A DNA stretch of 18,413 bases from an uncultured Clostridia bacterium (GCA_937877675.1 CALEIS010000008.1:1-18413); one strand, 5' to 3'; shown: positions 1-7,199, numbered from the stretch's first letter. Notes: generated by a model from the sequence alone, not told the origin. Numbers and translations: made by a program.

Positions 1-338
1 TTGCATCACAGAAAATGGAGGTTTCCCTTGATGAGCCACTCAATACAGATTGGGACGGGAATGAATTGATGCTTGCAGATGTGCTGGGTAGTGAAGTGGA
101 CGAAATAAGTAGAGATATTGAAGAGGATGATGAGAAAAAGGTGCTTTTACAGATGATTGAGAAACTACCAAAAAGAGAAAGAGAAATAATTGATATGAGG
201 TTTGGACTAGGTGAGAAAGAAGAGTTGACTCAAAAGGAAGTTGCAGACAAAATGGGAATTTCTCAAAGCTATATTTCAAGGCTTGAAAAGAGAATAATTA
301 AAAAGTTGGGTAATCGGTTAAATGCACAATTTAAATAA
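1..338 (+). CDS. sigE: RNA polymerase sporulation sigma factor SigE, C-terminal part (5' end outside window)
   Basis: This is the 3' end of a sigma-70 family factor; the frame is open to the left edge (first full codon at position 3), so the gene starts upstream. About 111 residues are visible out of a usual ~240. They cover the end of region 3 and all of region 4. The stretch EVSLDEPLNTDWDGNEL resembles SigE of Bacillus, the early mother-cell sporulation factor, more than SigG, SigF or SigK. The region 4.2 helix-turn-helix (MGISQSYISRLEKRIIKKL, near the C-terminus) recognises the -35 element. SigE is made as a precursor and cut at its N-terminus by SpoIIGA; neither that site nor spoIIGA is in view. 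The next gene downstream is not sigG, unlike the Bacillus spoIIGA-sigE-sigG order. The assignment to SigE rests on remembered family sequence and could shift to a closely related sporulation sigma. Confidence 0.88.
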   Translation, partial: ASQKMEVSLDEPLNTDWDGNELMLADVLGSEVDEISRDIEEDDEKKVLLQMIEKLPKREREIIDMRFGLGEKEELTQKEVADKMGISQSYISRLEKRIIKKLGNRLNAQFK

Positions 339-358
339 CAAAAATTGTTAATATTTTT
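336..358 (+). terminator. weak candidate terminator after sigE
   Basis: A six-base-pair AT-rich stem (taacaa / ttgtta, three-base loop) begins at the sigE stop codon and is followed by a T-rich run (attttttc). The stem is short and has a single G-C pair on each arm, so termination may be partial. Nothing else in the gap before the next promoter looks like a terminator. Confidence 0.3.
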
Positions 359-370
359 TCATAAAAACTA

Positions 371-399
371 TGTAAAAAAATATAGAAATATGTTATAAT
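371..399 (+). promoter_or_regulatory. extended -10 promoter for the oxidoreductase-fucosidase operon
   Basis: The sequence TGTTATAAT at 391-399 is a perfect extended -10 element (TG, one base, TATAAT). The expected -35 position about 17 bases upstream (near 371-376, tgtaaa) matches poorly, which is tolerated for extended -10 promoters. Transcription would start near 406 and give a leader of about 55 bases. The leader holds a small six-base-pair inverted repeat (taggtg at 415-420 and caccta at 431-436) of unknown meaning. No obvious CcpA cre site was seen. Confidence 0.5.
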
Positions 400-460
400 G
401 CAAAAGATAATGAATAGGTGTGTAATAAACCACCTAAAAAAGAAAAAGAAGGGTGTAATT

Positions 461-1891
461 ATGACTTACGATGTAGCAGTTGTAGGTGCCGGTGTTGTCG
501 GTGGACTCATCGCACGTGAACTTAGCCGTTTTAATATCAATGTGGCTTTGCTTGAAAAGTGTAATGATGTCGCAATGGGCACAACAAAGGCAAACAGTGC
601 TATTGTGCATGGCGGATTTGATGCACAGAATGGTACACTTAAGGCAAAGCTTAATGTTCAAGGAACATTGATGATGCCAGAGGTTTGTGAAAAACTTTCA
701 GTTCCATTTAAGAAAAATGGTTCAGTAGTAGTAGCTTTCAGCGAGAAAGAAATGGACCATGTTAAAGAACTTTATGAACGTGGTATAAAGAATGGCGTTC
801 CTGAACTTTCAGTAATTGACCAGGCAGAACTTCGTAGAATTGAACCAAATATCAGTGATTCTGCAGTTGGTGCTTTGCTTTCAGAGAGTGCAGGTATTGT
901 TTGTCCTTATGAACTTACAATCGCAGCTGTTGAAAATGCAGTTTCAAATGGCGTAGAATTCATCAGAAATTGTGAAGTAAAAGCAATCACAGAAAATGCA
1001 GATGGTTATGTTCTTGACACAACAGCAGGTGAATTTAATGCAAAATACATAATCAATGCAGCAGGTAACTTCTCAGACGAACTTGCTAAAATGGTTGGTG
1101 ACGATTCAATTGATTTAGTACCAAGAAAAGGTGAGTACTATGTTCTTGATAAGTCAGTTGGTAACCTTGCTGTTCATACAATTTTCCAATGCCCAAATGA
1201 GATGGGTAAAGGTATTCTCGTAACTCCAACAGTTGACGGTAACCTGCTTATTGGTCCAACAGCTCTCAACATTGAAGATAAAGAAGATATCACAACAACT
1301 CCTGAAGGACTTAAGGAAATTGTTGAAAAAGCACTTAAATCTGTTCCAATTGTTTCAACAAGAAATGCAATCACATCTTTTGCAGGTGTTCGTGCTCATC
1401 CAGTTAATGATGATTTCATTATTGGTTGGTGTGATAAGAGTGCAAACTTCTTGAATGTTGCAGGTGTTGAATCACCTGGACTTTCATCTGCTCCTGCTAT
1501 TGCACTTTATGTTCGTGAAATTCTCAGTGAAAAACTTGAACTCACTGAAAAAGAATCTTATACAGATACAAGAGAAGAGCCTGTTCGTTTCCGTCATATG
1601 AGTGACGAAGAAAGAGCAGAACTCGTTAAGAAGAATCCTGCTTATGGTAGAATCGTTTGCCGTTGCGAAACAATCACAGAAGGCGAAATTATTGATGCTA
1701 TCAAAGTTCCTGCAGGTGCAAGAGATGTTGACGGTGTTAAGCGTAGAACAAGAGCAGGTATGGGACGTTGTCAGGGTGGTTTCTGTGGCAGTAAAGTTGT
1801 AGAAATCCTTGCACGTGAATTAGGTGTTCCAATGAGCGACATCACAAAATTCGGTGGCGACTCAAAAATTATTTACGAAAGAACAAAGTGA
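461..1891 (+). CDS. GlpA-like FAD-dependent (glycerol-3-phosphate-type) dehydrogenase with C-terminal [2Fe-2S] domain
   Basis: A 476-residue soluble flavoprotein of the DAO family, the class that contains anaerobic glycerol-3-phosphate dehydrogenase subunit A, which oxidises glycerol 3-phosphate to dihydroxyacetone phosphate. The N-terminus carries the FAD Rossmann motif GAGVVGG at residues 9-15. The substrate/FAD domain runs to about residue 370. The last ~77 residues form a BFD-like [2Fe-2S] domain with ligands C400-x-C402 and C437-x4-C442. The start at 461 is chosen because AAGGGTG (449-455) precedes it and it places the Rossmann strand at the very N-terminus; an in-frame ATG at 398 lies within the promoter -10. 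It is first in an operon with a GlpB-like protein and DUF1667, the usual clostridial partner set. No signal peptide or membrane segment is visible. L-2-hydroxyglutarate or another hydroxy- or amino-acid oxidase remains possible, since glpK and glpF are not in view. Confidence 0.85.
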   Translation: MTYDVAVVGAGVVGGLIARELSRFNINVALLEKCNDVAMGTTKANSAIVHGGFDAQNGTLKAKLNVQGTLMMPEVCEKLSVPFKKNGSVVVAFSEKEMDHVKELYERGIKNGVPELSVIDQAELRRIEPNISDSAVGALLSESAGIVCPYELTIAAVENAVSNGVEFIRNCEVKAITENADGYVLDTTAGEFNAKYIINAAGNFSDELAKMVGDDSIDLVPRKGEYYVLDKSVGNLAVHTIFQCPNEMGKGILVTPTVDGNLLIGPTALNIEDKEDITTTPEGLKEIVEKALKSVPIVSTRNAITSFAGVRAHPVNDDFIIGWCDKSANFLNVAGVESPGLSSAPAIALYVREILSEKLELTEKESYTDTREEPVRFRHMSDEERAELVKKNPAYGRIVCRCETITEGEIIDAIKVPAGARDVDGVKRRTRAGMGRCQGGFCGSKVVEILARELGVPMSDITKFGGDSKIIYERTK

Positions 1892-1902
1892 GGTGAATCG
1901 GT

Positions 1903-3156
1903 ATGTTGAATTATGACCTTGTTGTAGTTGGTGGCGGTCCTGCTGGTATGGCAGCGGCACTTAAAGCAAAAGAAAATGGTATTGATAGCATTATCGTTTT
2001 AGAACGTGCCGAAACACTTGGCGGTATTCTTGAACAGTGTATTCATACCGGTTTCGGTCTTCATTATTTCGGTGAAGAACTTTCAGGTCCTGAATATGCA
2101 GGCAGATTTATGAAAATGCTTGAGGGTACTGATATTGATGTTAAAGTTGATACAATGGTACTTGATGTTGCTGACGGTAATGTTGTTACAGCAGTTAACA
2201 AAAAAGACGGACTTCTCAAGATTCAGGCAAAAGCAGTAGTTCTTGCTATGGGTTGCCGTGAAAGACCACGTGGTGCATTAAGCATCGCAGGTAGCCGTTG
2301 TTCAGGTATTATGACTGCAGGTACTGCACAGAAGTACGTTAATATTGATGGCTATATGCCAGGTCACGAAGTTGTTATTTTGGGTTCAGGTGACATCGGT
2401 CTTATTATGGCTCGTCGTATGACTCTTGAAGGCGCAAAAGTTAAAATGGTTTGTGAACTTATGCCATATTCAGGCGGTCTTACAAGAAATATTGTTCAGT
2501 GTCTTGACGACTTTGGTATTCCACTTAAGCTTTCAACCACAGTTGTTGCAACTCATGGCAAAGATAGACTTGAAGGTGTAACAATTGCAAAGGTTGACGA
2601 AAGACTTCAGCCAATTCCTGGTACAGAGGAATATGTGCCATGTGATACATTGATGCTTTCAGTTGGTCTTATTCCTGAAAACGAACTTTCAAAGAATTCG
2701 GGACTTCAGCTTGATGTAATCACAAACGGTCCAAAAGTTGACGAATATCGTGAAACAGAACACGCAGGTGTGTTTGCTTGTGGTAACGTTTTACAAGTTC
2801 ACGACCTTGTTGACTATGTTACTGAAGAAAGCCAGATTGCAGGTCTTGGTGCTGCAAAGTTTATCAAGGGCGAAAAAGTAACAGGCGAATGTGTTTATAC
2901 TCAGGGTATCAACGGTGTTCGTTACATAGTACCACAGAGAATTAATCGTGAAACAGATACAGATGTTAAACTTTATTTCCGTGTTGGTGCAGTTTTCAAT
3001 AACGCAAAAATCATTGTTGAGTGTGACGGTAAAGAAATCCTTTCAAAGAAAAAGGTTAAACTTTGTCCAGGCGAAATGGAATATGTTACTCTCAAACAGT
3101 CAGTTATTTCTGAACTTCCTGCTGATGCAGTTATCAATGTAAGAGTGGAGGCGTAA
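1903..3156 (+). CDS. GlpB-like FAD/NAD(P)-dependent oxidoreductase
   Basis: A 417-residue pyridine nucleotide-disulfide oxidoreductase-type flavoprotein. FAD binding is shown by VVVGGGPAG at residues 7-15, and a second Rossmann motif, LGSGDIG at 160-166, should bind NAD(P)H. The GCRERPRG segment at 117-124 is typical of this subgroup. There is no CxxxxC redox pair near the FAD motif, so it is not a thioredoxin-reductase-like disulfide enzyme. After about residue 340 comes an extra ~75-residue beta-rich tail. It probably takes electrons from the GlpA-like subunit through the latter's [2Fe-2S] domain and passes them to NAD(P) or another acceptor (inference from gene order). The ATG follows AGGTGA, which overlaps the upstream stop region; the gap is 11 bases, so the two are probably translated together. 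A membrane-anchored GlpC subunit is absent. Confidence 0.85.
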   Translation: MLNYDLVVVGGGPAGMAAALKAKENGIDSIIVLERAETLGGILEQCIHTGFGLHYFGEELSGPEYAGRFMKMLEGTDIDVKVDTMVLDVADGNVVTAVNKKDGLLKIQAKAVVLAMGCRERPRGALSIAGSRCSGIMTAGTAQKYVNIDGYMPGHEVVILGSGDIGLIMARRMTLEGAKVKMVCELMPYSGGLTRNIVQCLDDFGIPLKLSTTVVATHGKDRLEGVTIAKVDERLQPIPGTEEYVPCDTLMLSVGLIPENELSKNSGLQLDVITNGPKVDEYRETEHAGVFACGNVLQVHDLVDYVTEESQIAGLGAAKFIKGEKVTGECVYTQGINGVRYIVPQRINRETDTDVKLYFRVGAVFNNAKIIVECDGKEILSKKKVKLCPGEMEYVTLKQSVISELPADAVINVRVEA

Positions 3157-3159
3157 ATA

Positions 3160-3522
3160 ATGGAAAATAGAGAACTTGTTTGTGTTGCTTGTCCTTTAGG
3201 ATGCCCAATTACTGTTACTTTTGATGCAGATGGTAATGTAGCTACTGTTACAGGTAATACTTGTAAACGTGGCGATGCTTATGCTCGTACAGAGGTTACA
3301 AATCCAACAAGAATGATTACAACAACTGTAAGAGTTGAAGGTGGCAAGGCTTATGTTGTGCCTGTAAAGAGTGCAAATCCAATTCCAAAGGGTATGATGT
3401 TTGATTGTATGAAAGTTATTAACGAAGCTTCAATTAAAGCTCCTGTTAATATTGGTGATGTTGTTATCGAGAATATTCTCGGTACAGGTGTTGACATTGT
3501 TGCAACAAACTATGCAGAATAA
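3160..3522 (+). CDS. DUF1667 family small cysteine-rich (probable Fe-S) protein
   Basis: A 120-residue protein of the DUF1667 family, which commonly follows glpA/glpB-like genes in Clostridia. Four cysteines near the N-terminus, C8-x2-C11-x3-C15 and C35 (CVACPLGC, then TCKRG), copy the spacing of the N-terminal [4Fe-4S] site of molybdopterin oxidoreductases, so it probably carries one cluster and shuttles electrons for the two flavoproteins upstream. The function is inferred from motif and context; no reaction has been shown here. The start follows a GGAGG at 3147-3151 that lies inside the end of the upstream gene, and only three bases separate the two frames. Its last 11 bases overlap the fucosidase start codon region. 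Confidence 0.8.
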   Translation: MENRELVCVACPLGCPITVTFDADGNVATVTGNTCKRGDAYARTEVTNPTRMITTTVRVEGGKAYVVPVKSANPIPKGMMFDCMKVINEASIKAPVNIGDVVIENILGTGVDIVATNYAE

Positions 3523-4936
3523 ACGTAGTTATGAGATAGCGGCGGAAGTAATTCCGTCGCTTCGTCAATTAGAGTGGCAAAAATTAGAAATGTACGCTTT
3601 CTGTCATTTCGGTACAAATACATTCACAGGTCGTGAGTGGGGTGATGGCACTGCTCCTGCATCTGTTTTTAATCCTAAAAAGCTTGATGCTCGTCAGTGG
3701 GCAAAAGAGATTAAAAATGCAGGTCTTAAAGCAATTATACTCACTTGTAAGCACCATGATGGTTTTTGTCTTTGGCAGAGTGAATATACAGATTACTGTA
3801 TGAAAAATAGCCCATATCAAAATGGCAAGGGTGACATTGTGAAAGAAGTCAGTGATGCTTGTCGTGAATATGGACTTAAATTCGGAGTCTATCTTTCTCC
3901 CTGGGACAGGCACGAAGCCACTTATGGTACAGGTGAAGACTATAATACATATTTTAAAAATCAACTTACAGAACTGGCTACAAAATTTGGTGATGTCTTC
4001 TGTTTCTGGTTTGATGGTGCTTGTGGTGAAGGCAAAAACGGTAAAAAACAAGTTTATGATTGGAATTCATATTTTGAAATTATCCGTGAATTACAGCCAA
4101 ATGCAGTTATAAACATCTGTGGACCTGATGTCCGTTGGTGCGGTAATGAAGCAGGAAAAAGCAGAGAATCCGAGTGGAGTGTTGTCCCTTATTACGTAAG
4201 TAATCAGGACTATGTTGCAGAGCATTCACAGCAAGAAGACGACCCTGAATTTTCTAAAAGGGTAGAAGCAACAACTCAGGATTTAGGCAGTAGAAAAGCC
4301 ATTGAAGGATGTAAACATTTTATATGGTATCCTGCCGAGGTGGATGTTTCAATTCGTCCAGGATGGTTTTATCATAAAAGAGAAGACTTTAAAGTTAAAT
4401 CATTGAAGAAACTTATGCAGATTTATTGGGGTAGTGTTGGTGGTAATTCATCATTACTTCTTAATATTCCACCTGATAAAAATGGACTTATAGCAAAAGC
4501 AGATGTTCGCAGACTTCGTCAATTCGGTGATGAGTTACGAAAGGAATTTCCAGAGAACCTTCTAAAAGATTGCAAGGTGACTGCATCTTCCCAACTTGAT
4601 GATGAACATGATGCAGAAAACATCTTAACTGAAAACAGATATTGGCAATGTGGAGTAGGGGACGAAAGACCCGAAATCACAATTGATTTTAAAACATCAA
4701 TAATTGCTGATAAGGTTGTCCTTAAAGAAAATATCGCAACAGGACAACAGATTGAAAGCTTTGATATCTATGGTGATAATGGTAATGGATTTGAAAAAAT
4801 CTGCTCATCAACCATAATCGGTGCAAAACGAATTTGCCGTTTCAAAAAGCAAAAATTCAACCGAATTAAAATAGTAATCACATCTTATCGTGTAAAAGCA
4901 ACGCTTAATACAGTTGAAATGTATTGTAAAGAATAA
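3512..4936 (+). CDS. GH29 alpha-L-fucosidase, cytoplasmic, with C-terminal F5/8C-type domain
   Basis: A 474-residue retaining glycoside hydrolase that removes L-fucose from fucosylated glycans. The catalytic barrel shows YAFCHFGTNTF (28-38), TCKHHDGFCLW (78-88), WFDGA (166-170) with D168 as probable nucleophile, RESEW (218-222) whose E219 or E221 is the likely acid/base, and RPGWFYH (282-288). The RESEW arrangement suggests the alpha-1,3/1,4-specific subfamily B. Residues ~352-474 form a coagulation-factor 5/8 (CBM32-like) beta-sandwich. There is no signal peptide, so the enzyme should act inside the cell on imported oligosaccharides. The ATG at 3512 lies 11 bases inside the DUF1667 gene and has no good ribosome site, which suggests translational coupling; the frame is open further upstream, but an earlier TTG at 3452 would sit deep in DUF1667. 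The convergent sugar symporter is the natural transport partner. Confidence 0.88.
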   Translation: MQNKRSYEIAAEVIPSLRQLEWQKLEMYAFCHFGTNTFTGREWGDGTAPASVFNPKKLDARQWAKEIKNAGLKAIILTCKHHDGFCLWQSEYTDYCMKNSPYQNGKGDIVKEVSDACREYGLKFGVYLSPWDRHEATYGTGEDYNTYFKNQLTELATKFGDVFCFWFDGACGEGKNGKKQVYDWNSYFEIIRELQPNAVINICGPDVRWCGNEAGKSRESEWSVVPYYVSNQDYVAEHSQQEDDPEFSKRVEATTQDLGSRKAIEGCKHFIWYPAEVDVSIRPGWFYHKREDFKVKSLKKLMQIYWGSVGGNSSLLLNIPPDKNGLIAKADVRRLRQFGDELRKEFPENLLKDCKVTASSQLDDEHDAENILTENRYWQCGVGDERPEITIDFKTSIIADKVVLKENIATGQQIESFDIYGDNGNGFEKICSSTIIGAKRICRFKKQKFNRIKIVITSYRVKATLNTVEMYCKE

Positions 4937-4948
4937 AACACAAAACAA

Positions 4949-4974
4949 AACCCCAACTCATTTGAGTTGGGGTT
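4949..4974. terminator. strong bidirectional terminator between convergent genes
   Basis: A 12-base perfect inverted repeat (aaccccaactca / tgagttggggtt) with a two- to four-base loop lies 12 bases after the fucosidase stop and 26 bases before the end of the symporter gene. On the + strand it is followed by ttaatttta; on the - strand by ttttgttttgtg. It can therefore end transcripts arriving from both sides. Confidence 0.9.
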
Positions 4975-5000
4975 AATTTTATGTATATTGTGATTGAAAA

Positions 5001-6575
5001 TTATTCTGCATCAGTGGATTCTGTTGCACCATCAATGCCAAGACTTTCAAGCTTTTCACGACGTCTTACTTCAAGGTCTTGGAGCATCTGTTCTTTTACT
5101 TTACCATCAACATTAAAGAATATAAGAGTTATACCATAAAGGAATCGTGCGATTGAAGGTAATAAGCAGAAAACTGCCCAGAAACCAAGGAGAGTTTTGT
5201 GGTTAGATTCTGGAATAATATTGCCGAATTCGTCCTTACGTGCAACATATCCAACAACTGAAATAACTACACCAGAAAGGAGCTGTGTAATTGAGTTAGC
5301 AGCTTTACCAAAGTAGTTTTGAACAGTCTGAACAAGAGCTTCGTTTCTCACACCTGTTTTCCATTCGCTGTAGTCATAAACATCACCTTGAAGAACTGCA
5401 CCTGCAACATTCAAAAGCTGATTAGGAAGACCGCAGATTGTAAGGCAAAGAGTAAGAACAGCAAGGTTGATAATTGCATTTTGACCTTCCCAGTCAACAA
5501 GGAAGCCTTTACCGTTGTTACCAAAAATACCGATAAAGAATGTTCCGGCATAAGCAATACCTGCGAAGATACCAGAAACTACAGCAACTTTTTTAGCACC
5601 AAATCTACGGATAAGTTTTGGAGCAAGTGGAACCATAATATAGTTTGGAATACCTGTAAAAAGACCTGCGATTGAACCGTGAGCTATATTTTTTGAGTTG
5701 TGCATCCAGTAGAAGCTTTCACTTGCAACACCAACTGATTTAAATCCTGCAAAGAAGCCTGAAAGAACAAGGATGAACATTGGTCTGTTTTTGAAAACAT
5801 TTTTAAAGGATTCAACAACACCAACTTCTTTCATCTGTTCACGAGAAGCAAGTGGTACTCTTTCACGCATTGCAGAGAAACCAAAGAATGCTGTGAATGC
5901 AGCGATTACAGTAATTATAACTGCAAAGCCTGTGTAAATATCCTGCATACCGATTTTGTTGTTAGTAGCTTGTGGGAGAATACCAACTGCAAAAGAAGCA
6001 ATAGATGGAAGGAAAACACCAAAAAGGTCAGCAAACTTTGATGTGGCAATCAAGTTGTCACGTTCATTATTGTTTGGTGTAATGTTATAGAGCATAATTG
6101 TCCATGCACCAAAGTATGACATGCCAAGGTTATAGACAAAAATTGCAATAATAGTCCAAATAATCTTCTGCCATTCATGAACCAAGAAGGAAGGGGTTGT
6201 AAAGAGCATTACCATCGCTATTGCCCAGAATGGAGTAGGAATAACAAGCCATGGACGAAGACGACCCCAACGAGTTCTTGTACGGTCAATGATAAGACCA
6301 GAAATTGAGTCGTCAACTGCGTCATAAATTGATTCGATGAACATAATAATACCATATGTACTACCTGACATTCCTAAGAAGCTAATTGCAAAGAACTGAC
6401 GGAATGCATTAACATACTGGCTTAAGTTTTTTTGTCCAAATGAGGTGAGAAGGTAGGCAGCAATTTCTTTAGGACGAAGATAACGTCTGTTAGCAGATGA
6501 ATCTTGAACATCCTGGTGGATTGCTTCGCCGTTAATTTCTTCAACAACGGTTGTGGTTACATTATTATTTTCCAC
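5001..6575 (-). CDS. GPH-family (MFS_2) sugar:cation symporter
   Basis: A 524-residue polytopic membrane protein of the glycoside-pentoside-hexuronide:cation symporter family (MFS_2 fold, about 12 transmembrane helices). The hallmark loop after helix 2 is clear: a conserved aspartate cluster (YDAVDDSISG, 84-93) followed by DRTRTRWGRLRPWL (97-110). The first ~35 residues and the last ~35 are hydrophilic and highly charged, as expected for cytoplasmic ends. The family imports oligosaccharides or glycosides with H+ or Na+; the substrate is not readable from sequence. Convergence with a cytoplasmic fucosidase suggests a fucosylated oligosaccharide or fucoside. The start is a GTG preceded by AAGGCGTGA, an imperfect ribosome site about ten bases away; no ATG lies nearby in frame. 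It has its own promoter and shares the terminator hairpin with the fucosidase. Confidence 0.88.
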   Translation of the reverse strand: MENNNVTTTVVEEINGEAIHQDVQDSSANRRYLRPKEIAAYLLTSFGQKNLSQYVNAFRQFFAISFLGMSGSTYGIIMFIESIYDAVDDSISGLIIDRTRTRWGRLRPWLVIPTPFWAIAMVMLFTTPSFLVHEWQKIIWTIIAIFVYNLGMSYFGAWTIMLYNITPNNNERDNLIATSKFADLFGVFLPSIASFAVGILPQATNNKIGMQDIYTGFAVIITVIAAFTAFFGFSAMRERVPLASREQMKEVGVVESFKNVFKNRPMFILVLSGFFAGFKSVGVASESFYWMHNSKNIAHGSIAGLFTGIPNYIMVPLAPKLIRRFGAKKVAVVSGIFAGIAYAGTFFIGIFGNNGKGFLVDWEGQNAIINLAVLTLCLTICGLPNQLLNVAGAVLQGDVYDYSEWKTGVRNEALVQTVQNYFGKAANSITQLLSGVVISVVGYVARKDEFGNIIPESNHKTLLGFWAVFCLLPSIARFLYGITLIFFNVDGKVKEQMLQDLEVRRREKLESLGIDGATESTDAE

Positions 6576-6627
6576 TTTTCAATCACGCCTTTTCAATTAA
6601 TACATATATATCCAATATATAAATATA

Positions 6628-6656
6628 AATATAACATAAATCAGTCTGATAATCAA
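6628..6656 (-). promoter_or_regulatory. promoter of the GPH symporter gene
   Basis: Read on the - strand: TTGATT (6651-6656), a 17-base spacer, and TATATT (6628-6633), with TG one base upstream of the -10 making it an extended -10. Spacing and both elements are close to the housekeeping consensus. The leader to the GTG start is about 45 bases and AT-rich. The spacer contains a short palindrome, listed separately. Confidence 0.6.
6640..6650. repeat. 11-bp inverted repeat inside the symporter promoter, candidate operator
   Basis: ATCAG-T-CTGAT is a perfect five-plus-five palindrome around a single base. It lies wholly between the -35 and -10 elements of the symporter promoter, where a bound repressor would block RNA polymerase. 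No regulator gene is in the window, and the element is short, so chance occurrence is possible. Confidence 0.35.
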
Positions 6657-6680
6657 CCGAAAAAACAAAAAATCGAGTAA

Positions 6681-7127
6681 TTATTTGAATTTCTGAGAGA
6701 ATGCAACTGCCAATTTGTCACATCTTTCATTTTCAGGATGTCCCGCATGACCTTTAACCCATTCAAATTCGTATTCGTGTTGAGCTAAAAGAAGTAAAAG
6801 TTTGTCCCATAAATCAGCGTTGAGAGCAGGTTTTTTGTCTGCTTTGCGCCAATTGTTTGCTTTCCAACCTTCTGCCCAACCCTTTGTAATTCCGTTGACA
6901 ACATAGGATGAGTCAGAATAAATTTTAACCTTGCATTTTCTGTTTAAAGCTTCAAGACCGTTTATAACAGCAAGTAATTCCATACGGTTGTTTGTGGTTT
7001 CTGCATCTCCGCCTGAAAGCTCTTTTTCAACCCCGTTACAACGAAGGATTGTACCCCAACCACCGGGACCAGGATTGCCTGAACAAGCACCGTCAGTAAA
7101 CATTTCAACATAGCTTAATTTTTCCAT
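6681..7127 (-). CDS. rnhA: ribonuclease HI
   Basis: A 148-residue RNase HI that cuts the RNA strand of RNA-DNA hybrids in the cytoplasm, for example in R-loops and Okazaki primers. All four acidic active-site residues are present: D12 (FTDGACSGNPG), E50 (NNRMELLAV), D72 (YSDSSYVV) and D137 (ERCDKLA), together with the catalytic histidine H127 (KGHAGH). The length is normal for the single-domain bacterial enzyme, with no extra hybrid-binding domain. The start at 7127 is preferred because AGAGG lies about eight bases before it; the frame is open further upstream to 7199, but that extension has no ribosome site and overlaps the promoter. It is divergent from rnjA and is followed after 105 bases by the symporter, which has its own promoter. 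No clear terminator was seen between them. Confidence 0.95.
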   Translation of the reverse strand: MEKLSYVEMFTDGACSGNPGPGGWGTILRCNGVEKELSGGDAETTNNRMELLAVINGLEALNRKCKVKIYSDSSYVVNGITKGWAEGWKANNWRKADKKPALNADLWDKLLLLLAQHEYEFEWVKGHAGHPENERCDKLAVAFSQKFK

Positions 7128-7170
7128 AAAGTAACCTCTGTGAATAATTGTTAATTTTCTAATCAAACTA

Positions 7171-7199
7171 ATTTTAACACTTTTTTTATTGTTTAACAA
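7171..7199 (-). promoter_or_regulatory. promoter of rnhA
   Basis: Read on the - strand: TTGTTA (7194-7199), 17 bases, TAAAAT (7171-7176), with TG one base upstream of the -10. The predicted leader is about 40 bases. The -35 overlaps a 15-base palindrome at 7187-7201 (tattgtt-t-aacaata), which could be an operator or simply AT-rich symmetry. Confidence 0.55.

Noticed and set aside
398..460. upstream ATG at 398 as start of the GlpA-like gene
   Set aside because: It lies within the promoter -10 element, has no ribosome site, and would add a lysine-rich stretch ahead of the FAD-binding strand.
3584..4051. 155-codon open frame on the - strand opposite the fucosidase
   Set aside because: It is cysteine/phenylalanine/threonine-rich low-quality protein sequence, has no convincing ribosome site, and lies fully antisense to a gene with clear catalytic motifs; a shadow frame.
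5319..5675. 118-codon + strand frame inside the symporter gene
   Set aside because: Antisense to a recognised membrane protein; composition is that of a shadow frame.
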